From Sinisalibacter aestuarii (GTDB lineage Bacteria > Pseudomonadota > Alphaproteobacteria > Rhodobacterales > Rhodobacteraceae), in contig NZ_BROH01000002.1 of the NCBI RefSeq assembly GCF_027923545.1, positions 248,001 through 312,000 on the forward strand: 64,000 nucleotides of DNA. Reading direction: 5' to 3'. The notes under the pieces were generated by a model that searched no databases, had not been told where the DNA came from, and was given only the letters and a program-made list of their open reading frames with translations. Of this stretch, positions 8,181-17,168 are shown piece by piece (the stretch's first letter is position 1; every line of letters starts with the position of its first letter). A program made the position numbers and the translations under genes.

Positions 8181-9899
8181 ATGGCACAAAGACTGGTCGT
8201 TGACCCGATCACCCGGATCGAGGGGCATTTGCGCATCGAAGCGCAGATGAACGGCAATTCCATCGCCGAAGCCTACAGCTCCGGCACGATGGTGCGCGGC
8301 ATCGAGATCATCCTGAAAGGGCGCGATCCGCGCGACGCCTGGGCCTTCGCCCAGCGCATCTGCGGCGTCTGCACGCTGGTGCACGGCATCGCCAGCGTGC
8401 GCTCGGTCGAGGACGCGCTGAAGATCGAGATCCCGAAAAACGCGCAGCTCATCCGCAACCTGATGATCGCGGCGCAATATGTACATGACCACGTGATGCA
8501 CTTCTACCACCTGCACGCGCTCGACTGGGTCGACGTGGTTTCGGCGCTCGACGCCGACCCGAAGGCGACGGCGGAGCTGGCGCAATCGCTGTCGAACTAT
8601 CCCAGAAGCTCGCCGGGCTATTTCGCGGACGTGAAAGCCAAGCTCAAGACCTTCGTGGAACAGGGCCAGCTTGGCATCTTCGCCGGCGGCTACTGGGGCC
8701 ACCCGGCCTACAAGCTGCCGCCCGAGGCGAACCTGATGGCGGTGGCGCATTACCTCGACGCGCTGGAATGGCAGCGCGACGTGGTCAAGCTGCACACGAT
8801 CTTCGGCGGCAAGAACCCGCACCCGAACTTCCTCGTCGGCGGCGTGGCCAGCCCGATCGACCCCAACAGCGACGGCGCGCTCAACATGGAAGACCTCGCC
8901 GAAGTCAGCCGCGTGATCGACAAGATGGAAGCCTTCGTCAACCAGGCCTATCTGCCCGATACGCTGGCCATCGCCTCGTTCTACAAGGATTGGGGCGCGA
9001 TGGGCGAAGGCGTGGGCAACTTCCTGACCTATGGCGACTTCCCCACCGGCGCAACGAACGACACTTCATCCTTCCTGGTCCCGCGCGGCGTGATCCTCGA
9101 CCGTGATCTGTCGACGGTGCACGAGGTGGATCTGCACGAGGAAAGCCAGATCCAGGAATTCGTCGATCATGCCTGGTACAAGTATGAAGGCGGCGCCGGC
9201 GTCGGCCTGCACCCCTATCAGGGCGAGACCGAGTTCAACTTCACCGGGCCGCAGCCGCCCTATGACCAGCTTGATGTCGAGCAGGGCTATTCCTGGCTCA
9301 AATCGCCGCGCTGGAACGGCAAGGCGATGGAGGTGGGGCCGCTCAGCCGGATGCTGATGCTCTACGCCACCGGCAATGCGCATGCCAAGGAACTGGTGGA
9401 CATGACGCTCTCCACCCTCGACGTGCCGGTGACGGCGCTGTTCTCGACGCTGGGGCGCACCGCGGCACGGACGCTGGAGACGAAAGTCTATCTCGACTGG
9501 ATGCGCGGCTGGTACAACGACCTGATCGCCAACATCAAGGCGGGCGATCTCTCGACCCACAATGCCGAGAAATGGGATCCCTCCACCTGGCCGCGCCATG
9601 CGCAGGGGGCGGGCTTCATGGAAGCGCCGCGCGGCGCGCTCGGCCACTGGATCGTGATCGAGGACCAGAAGATCGCCAATTATCAGGCGGTGGTGCCGAC
9701 CACATGGAATGCCGGCCCGAAAGATGCGGGCGGCGCGGCGGGGCCGTATGAGGCCGCGCTGAAAGGCCACAGACTGGCGATCCCGGACCAGCCGATCGAG
9801 ATCCTGCGCACGATCCACAGCTTCGACCCCTGCATCGCCTGCGCGGTGCATATGGTGGGCGAAGACGGGGAAGACATGCTGCAGGTGAAGGTGAGCTGA
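8181..9899 (+). CDS. hynL: [NiFe]-hydrogenase large subunit, group 1e type
   Basis: Catalytic subunit of 572 residues. The N-terminal nickel motif RICGVCTLVHG (residues about 54-64) and the C-terminal motif DPCIACAVH supply the four Cys ligands of the NiFe site. A 15-residue tail after the last His is the piece removed by the maturation protease. ITRIEGHLRIE near the start is also diagnostic. The ATG has a purine-rich site (GAGGGGAAACGG) upstream. The gene follows isp2 by 18 bases and precedes hypA by 28 bases. It carries no export signal and would cross the membrane with HynS by the Tat route. Confidence 0.95.
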   Translation: MAQRLVVDPITRIEGHLRIEAQMNGNSIAEAYSSGTMVRGIEIILKGRDPRDAWAFAQRICGVCTLVHGIASVRSVEDALKIEIPKNAQLIRNLMIAAQYVHDHVMHFYHLHALDWVDVVSALDADPKATAELAQSLSNYPRSSPGYFADVKAKLKTFVEQGQLGIFAGGYWGHPAYKLPPEANLMAVAHYLDALEWQRDVVKLHTIFGGKNPHPNFLVGGVASPIDPNSDGALNMEDLAEVSRVIDKMEAFVNQAYLPDTLAIASFYKDWGAMGEGVGNFLTYGDFPTGATNDTSSFLVPRGVILDRDLSTVHEVDLHEESQIQEFVDHAWYKYEGGAGVGLHPYQGETEFNFTGPQPPYDQLDVEQGYSWLKSPRWNGKAMEVGPLSRMLMLYATGNAHAKELVDMTLSTLDVPVTALFSTLGRTAARTLETKVYLDWMRGWYNDLIANIKAGDLSTHNAEKWDPSTWPRHAQGAGFMEAPRGALGHWIVIEDQKIANYQAVVPTTWNAGPKDAGGAAGPYEAALKGHRLAIPDQPIEILRTIHSFDPCIACAVHMVGEDGEDMLQVKVS

Positions 9900-9927
9900 C
9901 CCCGCAACGGCGGCAACGGAGAGCGGC

Positions 9928-10269
9928 ATGCACGAAATGGCCCTGGCCGAGAGCGTCGTTCAGATCGTCGAACGGCAGGCGCGCGAGGCCGGGGCCGACC
10001 GCATCACCGTGGTCTGGCTCGAAATCGGGGCGCTCAGCCATGTGATGCCCGAGGCGATACGGTTTTCGTTCGAGGCGGTATCGCAGGGCAGCATGGCACA
10101 GGGGGCGGCGCTTGAAATTCTGCGTGTGCCCGGCCGCGCCTGGTGCCATGATTGCGGCACGGAGATCGAGATCGCGGCGCTGGGCGATGCCTGCCCGTTA
10201 TGCGGCGGATACAAGGTTCAGATCACCGGCGGACAGGAAATGCGGGTGAAGGAAATGGAGGTGGCGTGA
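9928..10269 (+). CDS. hypA: Hydrogenase nickel incorporation protein HypA
   Basis: A 113-residue metallochaperone that helps insert nickel into the large subunit. It starts MHEMALAES, with the invariant nickel-binding His at position 2. The zinc site is visible as CHDC followed by CPLC (about residues 73-76 and 90-93). A GGAGA site precedes the ATG. Its stop overlaps the hypB start (TGATG), giving a coupled hypA-hypB pair at the end of the hydrogenase operon. Confidence 0.94.
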   Translation: MHEMALAESVVQIVERQAREAGADRITVVWLEIGALSHVMPEAIRFSFEAVSQGSMAQGAALEILRVPGRAWCHDCGTEIEIAALGDACPLCGGYKVQITGGQEMRVKEMEVA

Positions 10270-11105
10270 TGTGCACGACATGCGGATGCGGACAGGCCGA
10301 TGTGAAGATCGACGGGGAAGCCCGCGCAGGCCACCACCATCATCATCACCACGATCATGACCATGGCCATGGCCACGATCATCACCACCATCATGGCCCG
10401 CTCGGCGGCGCCCATGCGCCCGGGCTGAGCGAAGCGCGGATCATCGAAATCGAGGAAAACATCCTTGCCCGGAACGATCACATCGCCGCCCATAACCGCG
10501 AGCATTTCGCCGAGGCGGGGGTGCTGGCGCTCAACCTCGTCTCCTCCCCCGGCTCGGGCAAGACCACCCTGCTCGCCCGCACCGCGCAGGACATGGCCGG
10601 CAAGGTGCCGCTGGCGGTGATCGAGGGCGATCAGCAGACCAGCAACGACGCCGAGCGCATCCGCGAAACCGGCGTGCAGGCGGTGCAGATCAACACCGGC
10701 AAGGGCTGCCACCTCGATGCCGACATGGTGCACAGCGCGCTCGGCGGGCTGACGCTGGACGAGGACGGCGTGCTCTTCATCGAGAATGTGGGCAATCTCG
10801 TCTGCCCGGCCGGCTTCGACCTGGGCGAAGCGGCCAAGGTGGTCATCCTCTCGGTCACCGAGGGCGAGGACAAGCCGATCAAGTATCCCGACATGTTCGC
10901 CGCCGCCCGGCTCATGGTGCTGAACAAGGCCGATCTGTTGCCCTATGTGCCCTTCGACGTTGAAAAATGCGTGGACTACGCCCGCCGGGTGAATCCGCAG
11001 ATCGGCGTGCTCACCGTCTCGGCGCTGACCGGCGAAGGGCTCGAAGCCTGGTACGGCTGGATCGAGGCGCTGCGGGCCGAGCGCGCGGCGCTGGCGGCGA
11101 GCTAG
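10269..11105 (+). CDS. hypB: Hydrogenase nickel GTPase HypB
   Basis: A 278-residue SIMIBI-class GTPase that delivers nickel together with HypA. The N-terminus MCTTCGCG is the high-affinity nickel CxxCGC motif. It is followed by a strongly His-rich stretch (about 20 His between residues 21 and 47), which can store nickel. The P-loop SSPGSGKTT lies near residue 95, and the GTPase motifs EGDQQT and NKADLL are present. The ATG at 10269 overlaps the hypA stop. A rho-independent terminator follows at 11162-11194. Confidence 0.94.
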   Translation: MCTTCGCGQADVKIDGEARAGHHHHHHHDHDHGHGHDHHHHHGPLGGAHAPGLSEARIIEIEENILARNDHIAAHNREHFAEAGVLALNLVSSPGSGKTTLLARTAQDMAGKVPLAVIEGDQQTSNDAERIRETGVQAVQINTGKGCHLDADMVHSALGGLTLDEDGVLFIENVGNLVCPAGFDLGEAAKVVILSVTEGEDKPIKYPDMFAAARLMVLNKADLLPYVPFDVEKCVDYARRVNPQIGVLTVSALTGEGLEAWYGWIEALRAERAALAAS

Positions 11106-11161
11106 CGGGCAGGCCCGGCCGCCGGGCGGCCCGCCCTGCCCCCGATTTGCATAAATGCTCA

Positions 11162-11194
11162 AAAACCGGTCGCGCGTGGCCGGTTTTGCTTTTT
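11162..11194 (+). terminator. Rho-independent terminator after hypB
   Basis: The perfect 8-bp stem AAAACCGG/CCGGTTTT with a ten-base loop is followed by GC and five T. It closes the hydrogenase operon before the preT promoter. Confidence 0.8.
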
Positions 11195-11266
11195 GTCCAC
11201 CCGTCCGCCTCTGCAAACGCGCAACTTCGCGCCCATCGCATGAATTGATTTGGCGTGAATCAAGTT

Positions 11267-11282
11267 TTGACCTTATGGTCAA
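11267..11282. promoter_or_regulatory. RutR-like operator upstream of preT
   Basis: TTGACCTTATGGTCAA is a near-perfect palindrome that differs from the RutR consensus TTGACCANNTGGTCAA at one fixed position. RutR is the uracil/thymine-sensing TetR-family regulator of pyrimidine catabolism in enterobacteria. The site lies 30 bp before the preT start, which is the first gene of pyrimidine reduction. A second such site lies at 22956-22971. Confidence 0.65.
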
Positions 11283-11312
11283 TATAAAGAAGTCCGAACA
11301 GGGAAACCGACC

Positions 11313-12638
11313 ATGCCAATCAACTCGTCCACACCGGGCATCGCCGCTGGACGCCTGCCGGTCGACCAGATCGCCGCCGGGTTCAGCGACCTCGACCCGC
11401 CGCTCAGCGACCACGAGGCGCTGGTGGCCGCAGACCGCTGCTATTTCTGCTACGACGCGCCCTGCACCACCGCCTGCCCGACCTCGATCGACATTCCGCT
11501 GTTCATCCGCCAGATCGCCACCGGCACGCCGGAAGCGGCGGCGCGCACGATCTTCGCCCAGAACGTTCTGGGCGGCATCTGCGCCCGCGTCTGCCCGACC
11601 GAAACGCTCTGCGAAGAAGCCTGCGTGCGCGAGACCGCCGAGGGCGAGCCGGTGCAGATCGGCCGGCTGCAGCGCTACGCGACCGACAAGCTGATCTTCG
11701 GCGGCGTGCAACCCTTCGCCCGCGCCGCAGAGACGGGCCGCAAGATCGCGGTGGTGGGCGCCGGGCCCGCCGGGCTTGCCTGCGCGCACCGTCTGGCGAT
11801 GCACGGCCACAGCGTGACGATCTACGACGCGCGGCCCAAGGGCGGCGGGCTGAACGAATACGGCATCGCCGCCTACAAGGCGACCGACGACTTCGCCCAG
11901 GCCGAGCTGGACTGGCTGATGAAGATCGGCGGCATCACCATCGAATACGGTCGCCGCCTCGGCAATGACCTGACCCTTGCCGCCTTGCAGGAAGCGCATG
12001 ATGCGGTGTTTCTGGGCATGGGGCTTGCGGGGGTGAACGCCGTGGCGCTCGAAGGCGAGCATGACGGGATCGAAAGCGCCGTCGACTGGATCGCCTCGAT
12101 GCGCCAGTCCGCCGACAAGACCGATGTGCCGGTAGGCCGCAACGTGGTGGTGATCGGCGGCGGCATGACGGCGGTGGACGCCGCGGTGCAATCGAAGCTG
12201 CTCGGCGCCGAGACCGTGACCATTGCCTATCGCCGCGACCAGGCGGCGATGCCCGCCTCGGGCTACGAACAGGATCTCGCCACCTCGAAAGGCGTGCGGC
12301 TGCTGTTCAACGCCGCGCCCAAGGCGCTCGGGCCGGGCGAGATCACCCTCGCGCGGACCGCAACGAAAGGCGGCAAGCTCGCCGAAACCGGCGAAGACAT
12401 CACCCTGCCCGCCGATCAGGTGCTGCTCGCCATCGGCCAGACCCTCGCGGGCGCGCCGGAGGTGCTCGCGCTCGACGGCGGCAAGATCGCCATCACCGGG
12501 CCGGGCCGCAGTTCGGTGCCCGGCATCTGGGCGGGCGGCGATTGCGCCGCCGGTGGCGAAGACCTGACCGTGACCGCCGTGGCCGAAGGCCGCGACGCGG
12601 CGGAAGACATCCATGCAAGCCTGATGGGAGGGGCGTGA
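11313..12638 (+). CDS. preT: NAD-dependent dihydropyrimidine dehydrogenase subunit PreT
   Basis: FAD/iron-sulfur subunit of 441 residues that takes electrons from NAD(P)H and passes them to PreA for reduction of uracil and thymine to dihydropyrimidines. The N-terminal domain has the cysteine-rich motifs CYFCYDAPCTTACPT (about residues 45-60) and GGICARVCPTETLCEEAC. A FAD-binding motif VVGAGPAGLACAHRL (about 145) and an NAD(P)-binding VVVIGGGMTAVDAA (about 280) follow. The end GIWAGGDCA is typical of the glutamate-synthase small-chain fold. preA starts right after the stop. Confidence 0.92.
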   Translation: MPINSSTPGIAAGRLPVDQIAAGFSDLDPPLSDHEALVAADRCYFCYDAPCTTACPTSIDIPLFIRQIATGTPEAAARTIFAQNVLGGICARVCPTETLCEEACVRETAEGEPVQIGRLQRYATDKLIFGGVQPFARAAETGRKIAVVGAGPAGLACAHRLAMHGHSVTIYDARPKGGGLNEYGIAAYKATDDFAQAELDWLMKIGGITIEYGRRLGNDLTLAALQEAHDAVFLGMGLAGVNAVALEGEHDGIESAVDWIASMRQSADKTDVPVGRNVVVIGGGMTAVDAAVQSKLLGAETVTIAYRRDQAAMPASGYEQDLATSKGVRLLFNAAPKALGPGEITLARTATKGGKLAETGEDITLPADQVLLAIGQTLAGAPEVLALDGGKIAITGPGRSSVPGIWAGGDCAAGGEDLTVTAVAEGRDAAEDIHASLMGGA

Positions 12639-12639
12639 A

Positions 12640-13959
12640 ATGGCCGACCTTCGCAGCAATTTCCTCGGGATCAAATCCCCCAACCCGTTCTGGCTCGCCT
12701 CGGCTCCGCCGACCGACAAGGAGTACAATGTCCGCCGCGCCTTCGAGGCCGGATGGGGCGGCGTCGTGTGGAAGACGCTGGGCGAGGAAGGCCCGCCGGT
12801 GGTCAACGTCTCCGGTCCGCGCTACGGCGCGATCCACGGCGCCGACCGGCGGCTTCTGGGCCTCAACAATATCGAGCTGATCACCGACCGGCCGCTGGAG
12901 GTGAACCTGCGCGAGATCAAGGCGGTCAAGCGCGACTGGCCCGACCGGGCGCTGGTGGTCTCGCTGATGGTGCCCTGCGAACAGGAGCCGTGGGAGAAGA
13001 TCCTGAAGGCGGTGGAAGAGACCGGGGCCGATGGCGTCGAGCTCAATTTCGGCTGCCCGCACGGCATGGCCGAGCGCGGCATGGGGTCCGCGGTGGGCCA
13101 GGTGCCGGAATATATCGAGATGGTCACCCGCTGGGTGCGCAACGCCACCAGGATGCCGGTGATCGTGAAGCTCACGCCCAATATCACCAACATCCTCTAC
13201 CCCGCCGAAGCGGCGATGCGCGGCGGTGCGGATGCGGTGAGCCTGATCAATACGATCAATTCCATCACCTCGGTGGATATCGACAGTTTCTGCCCCGAAC
13301 CTTCGATTGACGGCAAGGGCGCGCATGGCGGCTATTGCGGCCCGGCGGTGAAGCCGATCGCGCTCAACATGGTGGCCGAGATCGCCCGCAATGCCGAAAC
13401 CGCCAACCTGCCGATCAGCGGCATCGGCGGCGTGACCACCTGGCGCGACGCGGTGGAATTCATGACGCTGGGCGCGGGCAATGTGCAGGTCTGCACGGCG
13501 GCGATGACCTATGGCTTCAAGATCGTGCAGGAGATGATCTCGGGCCTGTCGCAATACATGGACGAGAAGGGCTTCACCTCCATCGACGAGATCGTCGGCC
13601 GCGCCGTGCCGAACGTGAAGGACTGGAACGAGCTCAACCTGAACTTCGTCACCAAGGCGGTGATCGACCAGGACACGTGCATCCAGTGCGGCCGCTGCTA
13701 TGCGGCCTGCGAGGATACCTCGCACCAGGCCATCGCGATGAGCGAAGATCGCATCTTCACCGTGAAGGACGAGGAATGCGTGGCCTGCAATCTCTGCGTG
13801 AATGTCTGCCCGGTGGAAGACTGCATCACCATGAAGGAACTGCCGCTCGGCGCGCTGGACGAGCGCACGGGCCGCAAGGTGGAGCCCTATCTGAACTGGC
13901 CCAACCACCCCAACAACACCCCGGCCAATTGCGGCTGGGATCCGGAACCGGCGGAATAA
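12640..13959 (+). CDS. preA: NAD-dependent dihydropyrimidine dehydrogenase subunit PreA
   Basis: Catalytic FMN subunit of 439 residues. The first about 330 residues form a dihydroorotate-dehydrogenase-like barrel with the family segments GWGGVVWKTLG and ELNFGCPHGM and the active-site loop around NTINSITSVD. The last 100 residues carry two [4Fe-4S] motifs, CIQCGRCYAACED and CVACNLCVNVCPVEDC, matching the C-terminal domain of eukaryotic dihydropyrimidine dehydrogenase. The start has a GGGAGGGG site and follows preT by one base. A terminator follows at 14004-14046. Confidence 0.94.
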   Translation: MADLRSNFLGIKSPNPFWLASAPPTDKEYNVRRAFEAGWGGVVWKTLGEEGPPVVNVSGPRYGAIHGADRRLLGLNNIELITDRPLEVNLREIKAVKRDWPDRALVVSLMVPCEQEPWEKILKAVEETGADGVELNFGCPHGMAERGMGSAVGQVPEYIEMVTRWVRNATRMPVIVKLTPNITNILYPAEAAMRGGADAVSLINTINSITSVDIDSFCPEPSIDGKGAHGGYCGPAVKPIALNMVAEIARNAETANLPISGIGGVTTWRDAVEFMTLGAGNVQVCTAAMTYGFKIVQEMISGLSQYMDEKGFTSIDEIVGRAVPNVKDWNELNLNFVTKAVIDQDTCIQCGRCYAACEDTSHQAIAMSEDRIFTVKDEECVACNLCVNVCPVEDCITMKELPLGALDERTGRKVEPYLNWPNHPNNTPANCGWDPEPAE

Positions 13960-14003
13960 TCATCTGCCAGGCGGCCCGGCGTCCTCCCCGCCCCGGCCGC
14001 AAA

Positions 14004-14046
14004 CCGCCCCGTCCATGCAGCGCATGTGGCGGGGCGTTCTTTTTTT
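14004..14046 (+). terminator. Rho-independent terminator after preA
   Basis: A CGCCCCG/CGGGGCG outer stem and a CATGC/GCATG inner stem around a short loop are followed by a run of seven T. It ends the preTA transcript. Confidence 0.75.
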
Positions 14047-14119
14047 GCCCGGTAAGACCGTGCGTTGCGTCTTGCCCTCCCTGCGCATAGGCTCGCGGGG
14101 CACAGTCTGTGAGGTTGCG

Positions 14120-14413
14120 ATGAAACGACGTATCGGGATTCTCGGCGCAGCGGCGCTGGCGCTCGCGGCCTGCGAGGGCGGCACGACGGGGCAGGCCGGG
14201 GCCACGGCAGGCTATATCCAGACGCTGCCCGAGGGTGTCCTTGCCATTGCCGCGCCCAATCAGGATCTGAGTGCCGTCAGGATCGACCCGGCGGATGGCT
14301 GCTACGTCTATCGCTATGTGGGGCCGGTCGAGACAACCTTCCTGCCGCTTCGCACGCGCGAGGGCCGCCCGATCTGCTCGCGCCCGCCGGAAACCGCCGA
14401 AGCTGCCGCCTGA
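14120..14413 (+). CDS. Small predicted lipoprotein
   Basis: A 97-residue protein. Its N-terminus MKRRIGILGAAALALAAC is a lipoprotein signal with a lipobox LAAC, so the mature protein would start at Cys18 and be anchored to a membrane. The rest has no family I recognise. It contains the segment DPADGCYVYRYVGPVETTFLPL and two Cys that could pair. The start at 14120 was chosen for the signal peptide; the frame is open upstream. It is convergent with the transpeptidase gene, with only six bases between stops. Confidence 0.6.
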   Translation: MKRRIGILGAAALALAACEGGTTGQAGATAGYIQTLPEGVLAIAAPNQDLSAVRIDPADGCYVYRYVGPVETTFLPLRTREGRPICSRPPETAEAAA

Positions 14414-14419
14414 CGCTCT

Positions 14420-15085
14420 TCAGCTTCGGGCGCTCACCCCGTCTTCCGACGGGTGCAGATAGGCCCGCGCCCCGACCGAGACCTGATCGTAGAGCCCGTT
14501 GATATGGGGCATGATCATCCGCACGCAGCCCGAGCTTGCCCGCCCGCCGATGGATCTGGGGCTGGGCGTGCCGTGAATGCGCAGCAGCGTGTCGCGCTGG
14601 CCGGTGAACAGATAGAAGGCCCGCGAGCCCAGCGGATTTTGCGGGCCTGCATTCATTCCGTCTTCATACTGGGCATAAAGGTGCGGGTCGCGCTGGATCA
14701 TCGCCTTGGTCGGGGTCCAGACCGGCCATTTGGTCTTGCGCCCGATCGTATAGGTGCCCGGCTCGTAGAGATTGCCCCGCGCGATGGCGACGCCATAGCG
14801 CATCGCCGTGCCATCGCCCCGGATATGATAGAGATAGCGCGCCACCGCATCGACATGGATGTCGCCGGGGGTGAGCGCCCGGTTGGTTTCCACGAGCTGC
14901 GGCAGGAACCGCCGGTGCACGCCCCAGGGATTGCTCGTCGCCGGATCGTAGTTTGCGGGTGTGACCTGGGCATCCCACATCGCCCATTTCGACCGGTCCG
15001 AGACCGGCGCGGCGAAGGCGGGGCCGGCAATCGGCGCCGAAAACAAGGCGGTCGACGTCATCACGAAGTGGCGTCTGGTCAACAT
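14420..15085 (-). CDS. L,D-transpeptidase (YkuD family), exported
   Basis: Periplasmic peptidoglycan cross-linking or anchoring enzyme of 221 residues. A twin-arginine-like signal (MLTRRHFVMTSTALF with a hydrophobic stretch ending AFA) occupies the first about 28 residues. The catalytic YkuD motif is visible as RIHGT followed by SSGCVRM, with the active Cys in SGC. The start at 15085 sits at the signal; a GGGGAAG site lies upstream. It is a single gene between the lipoprotein and the methyltransferase. Confidence 0.88.
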   Translation of the reverse strand: MLTRRHFVMTSTALFSAPIAGPAFAAPVSDRSKWAMWDAQVTPANYDPATSNPWGVHRRFLPQLVETNRALTPGDIHVDAVARYLYHIRGDGTAMRYGVAIARGNLYEPGTYTIGRKTKWPVWTPTKAMIQRDPHLYAQYEDGMNAGPQNPLGSRAFYLFTGQRDTLLRIHGTPSPRSIGGRASSGCVRMIMPHINGLYDQVSVGARAYLHPSEDGVSARS

Positions 15086-15202
15086 GAACACTCTTCCCCG
15101 GTCTGGTGGCAAACGTCCGTAGTCCTACAGGAATTACACGCTAGCGCCGTTGGGGTCTGTTCACAAGTTCGCGGGGTCGGACGGGCGGTGCCATGCACCC
15201 GG

Positions 15203-16045
15203 TCATGTCGTGCAGGTAAAAAGGTTGACCACGGCGGGCACGACGACGGCGCCATCGGTTTCAAACGGCGCGAACGCCGTCGCAACGGCATCTTCGATGG
15301 CGGCCTCGTCGTCGCGCGTACCGCGATGCGCCTTCATGATCCGCGCCGCGGGCCCAACCCGGCTGGCGGCGGCGGCGCCGGGAATGCCGTTGGGGGGCGT
15401 CAGCACGATCTCGACCGGTGCCGCCGAAATGTCGAACAGTCCGGCCTCGTGCATGAGCGCGGCAACGCGAGCGGCATCCTGAAAGGCGGTTGGCCCTGGC
15501 GCGTTGGGATCGGCATTCGGCGCGGGCCCGAGGCGCGCTTCGGCTGCAATCCTGGGCAAGAGAAACCACGGGTTGATGTCCGTGCCCGCCCAGCTCACGA
15601 AGGCCATCCGCCCGCCCGGCGCCATCGCACCGGCAAGGTTGCGCAACCCCGCGACGGTATCGGAGAAAAAGCTCATCCCGATCCGTGATACCAGAACGCC
15701 AAACGGTGGACCGTCGAAGACATGGCTTTGCGCATCAGCCAGAAGGAATGCCGCGTTCCCGATGCCGAGGCGCCGGGCGCGGTCACGGGCACGATCCAGC
15801 AGCGGCGCTGAAATGTCGACACCCAGAACCTCACCGGCCGGAACGCGGTGGGCGGCTCCAAGCGTGCTCGCGCCGGTGCCGCAGCCAATGTCGAGCACCC
15901 GGTCCGATGCCTGAATTTCCGCGGCATCGAGCATCATGCCGAGCATACCCGACATGGCGGTGTCGAGCGCCTCTTCGTGCTCGATCCACTTCAACCCTGC
16001 CGCCGAAGCCCAATACTCGGCTTGCGTCCGGTTTGCCTCTGTCAT
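15203..16045 (-). CDS. Class I SAM-dependent methyltransferase
   Basis: A 280-residue cytosolic methyltransferase. The SAM-binding motif I VLDIGCGTGAST lies near residues 49-60, with the acidic motif VLGVDIS about 20 residues later and LLADAQSH (motif III region) further on. It resembles UbiE/arsenite-type methyltransferases, but the substrate cannot be read from the sequence. The ATG follows a GAGAGG site. It stands alone, between the transpeptidase and the terminator of the pyrimidine operon. Confidence 0.8.
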   Translation of the reverse strand: MTEANRTQAEYWASAAGLKWIEHEEALDTAMSGMLGMMLDAAEIQASDRVLDIGCGTGASTLGAAHRVPAGEVLGVDISAPLLDRARDRARRLGIGNAAFLLADAQSHVFDGPPFGVLVSRIGMSFFSDTVAGLRNLAGAMAPGGRMAFVSWAGTDINPWFLLPRIAAEARLGPAPNADPNAPGPTAFQDAARVAALMHEAGLFDISAAPVEIVLTPPNGIPGAAAASRVGPAARIMKAHRGTRDDEAAIEDAVATAFAPFETDGAVVVPAVVNLFTCTT

Positions 16046-16094
16046 GATCCCTCTCCTGTTGCGCGGGGGCAGGATACCACGATCCGGGCCGGCA

Positions 16095-16124
16095 CAAAAA
16101 AGGCCCCGCCGGAGCGGGGCCTTT
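16095..16124 (-). terminator. Rho-independent terminator of the pyrimidine ABC operon
   Basis: On the minus strand AAAGGCCCCGC, a short loop and GCGGGGCCTTTTTT form a strong GC stem with a T-run just after the stop of the binding-protein gene. It closes the seven-gene operon that starts at 22905. Confidence 0.85.
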
Positions 16125-16144
16125 CCTGAAACAGCAAGGCGAGA

Positions 16145-17137
16145 TTACTGCAGCGCCGCGTCGGTAACATCGAGCGTATAGGCGCCTTCCGGCTCGGTCG
16201 TGATCGCCGGGTTGTCGGGCGAAATCGCCGAGAGCAGCGTCGCCACCGTCTGCTCGTAATCGGCCGGGTCAAGCGCGCCGTTGGAACCGGCGGTGAGCTT
16301 GGCGACTTCGCCCATCATGTATTGCTGGTGCTCCAGCGTCTGGGCGCCGCTCTCGTCGTTGTCGATCACGATCTGCGCGGCTTCGTCGGGGTTCTCCTCG
16401 GCGTATTTCCAGCCCTTCATAGAGGCCCGCACGAAGCGCACCATCTTGTCGAAGAAGGCCGGGTCCTGCAGGCTCTCTTCCAGCACGTAAAGCCCGTCTT
16501 CGAGCATCCCCACGCCTTCGTCGAGGTAGTTGAAGGTGACGAGATCGTCGGCGCTGATCCCGGCATCGAGCACCTGGCCGTATTCGTTATAGGTCATCAC
16601 CGAAATACAATCGGCCTGTTTTTGCAGGAGCGGATCAACGTTGAACCCCTGTTTCAGCACCGTGACGCCATCGTCGCCGCCCTCGGTCGGGATGCCCAGC
16701 TTGGCCATCCAGGCGTAGAACGGATATTCGTTGCCGAAGAACCACACGCCGAGCGTGCGGCCGGGGAAGTCGGCAGGCGACTCGACACCGCTTTCCTTCA
16801 GGCAGGTGAGCTGCAGCCCGCCCTGCTTGAACGGCTGGGCAATGTTGATCAGCGGCACACCCCGCTCGCGCGCTGCGAGGCCCGCGGCCATCCAGGTGGT
16901 GATCACATCGGCCCCACCGCCGGAAATCACCGATTCGGGCGCGATATCGGGGCCGCCCGGCTTGATCGTGACGTTCAGGTCTTCCTCGTCGTAAAAGCCC
17001 TTGTCGAGCGCCACGTAATAGCCGGCGAACTGCGCCTGCGTCACCCATTTGAGCTGCAGCGTCACGTCATCGGCGGCGAAAGCCCCGCTTACCATGAAGC
17101 CCAGCGCGGCGGCGGCTCCTGTCAGTTTCTTCATCAT
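16145..17137 (-). CDS. ABC transporter substrate-binding protein (NMT1/ThiY family), probably pyrimidine-related
   Basis: Periplasmic binding protein of 330 residues with a cleavable signal (MMKKLTGAAAALGFMVSGAFA). The mature start VTLQLKWVTQAQFAGYYVALDKG is the hallmark of the NMT1/ThiY group, which binds small nitrogen heterocycles such as pyrimidine precursors. It is the last gene of the operon with dihydropyrimidinase and the ureidopropionase-type hydrolase, so uptake of pyrimidine bases or their reduced products is the best inference. A GGGAG site precedes two adjacent ATG codons. Confidence 0.85.
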   Translation of the reverse strand: MMKKLTGAAAALGFMVSGAFAADDVTLQLKWVTQAQFAGYYVALDKGFYDEEDLNVTIKPGGPDIAPESVISGGGADVITTWMAAGLAARERGVPLINIAQPFKQGGLQLTCLKESGVESPADFPGRTLGVWFFGNEYPFYAWMAKLGIPTEGGDDGVTVLKQGFNVDPLLQKQADCISVMTYNEYGQVLDAGISADDLVTFNYLDEGVGMLEDGLYVLEESLQDPAFFDKMVRFVRASMKGWKYAEENPDEAAQIVIDNDESGAQTLEHQQYMMGEVAKLTAGSNGALDPADYEQTVATLLSAISPDNPAITTEPEGAYTLDVTDAALQ

Positions 17138-17168
17138 GGTCTGTCTCCCAGTTGGTGGCGTTATTTGG

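Noticed and set aside
10218-12806. A long minus-strand open frame opposite hypB and preT
   Set aside because: Both plus-strand genes show full catalytic motifs. The antisense translation has no family features and no ribosome binding site.
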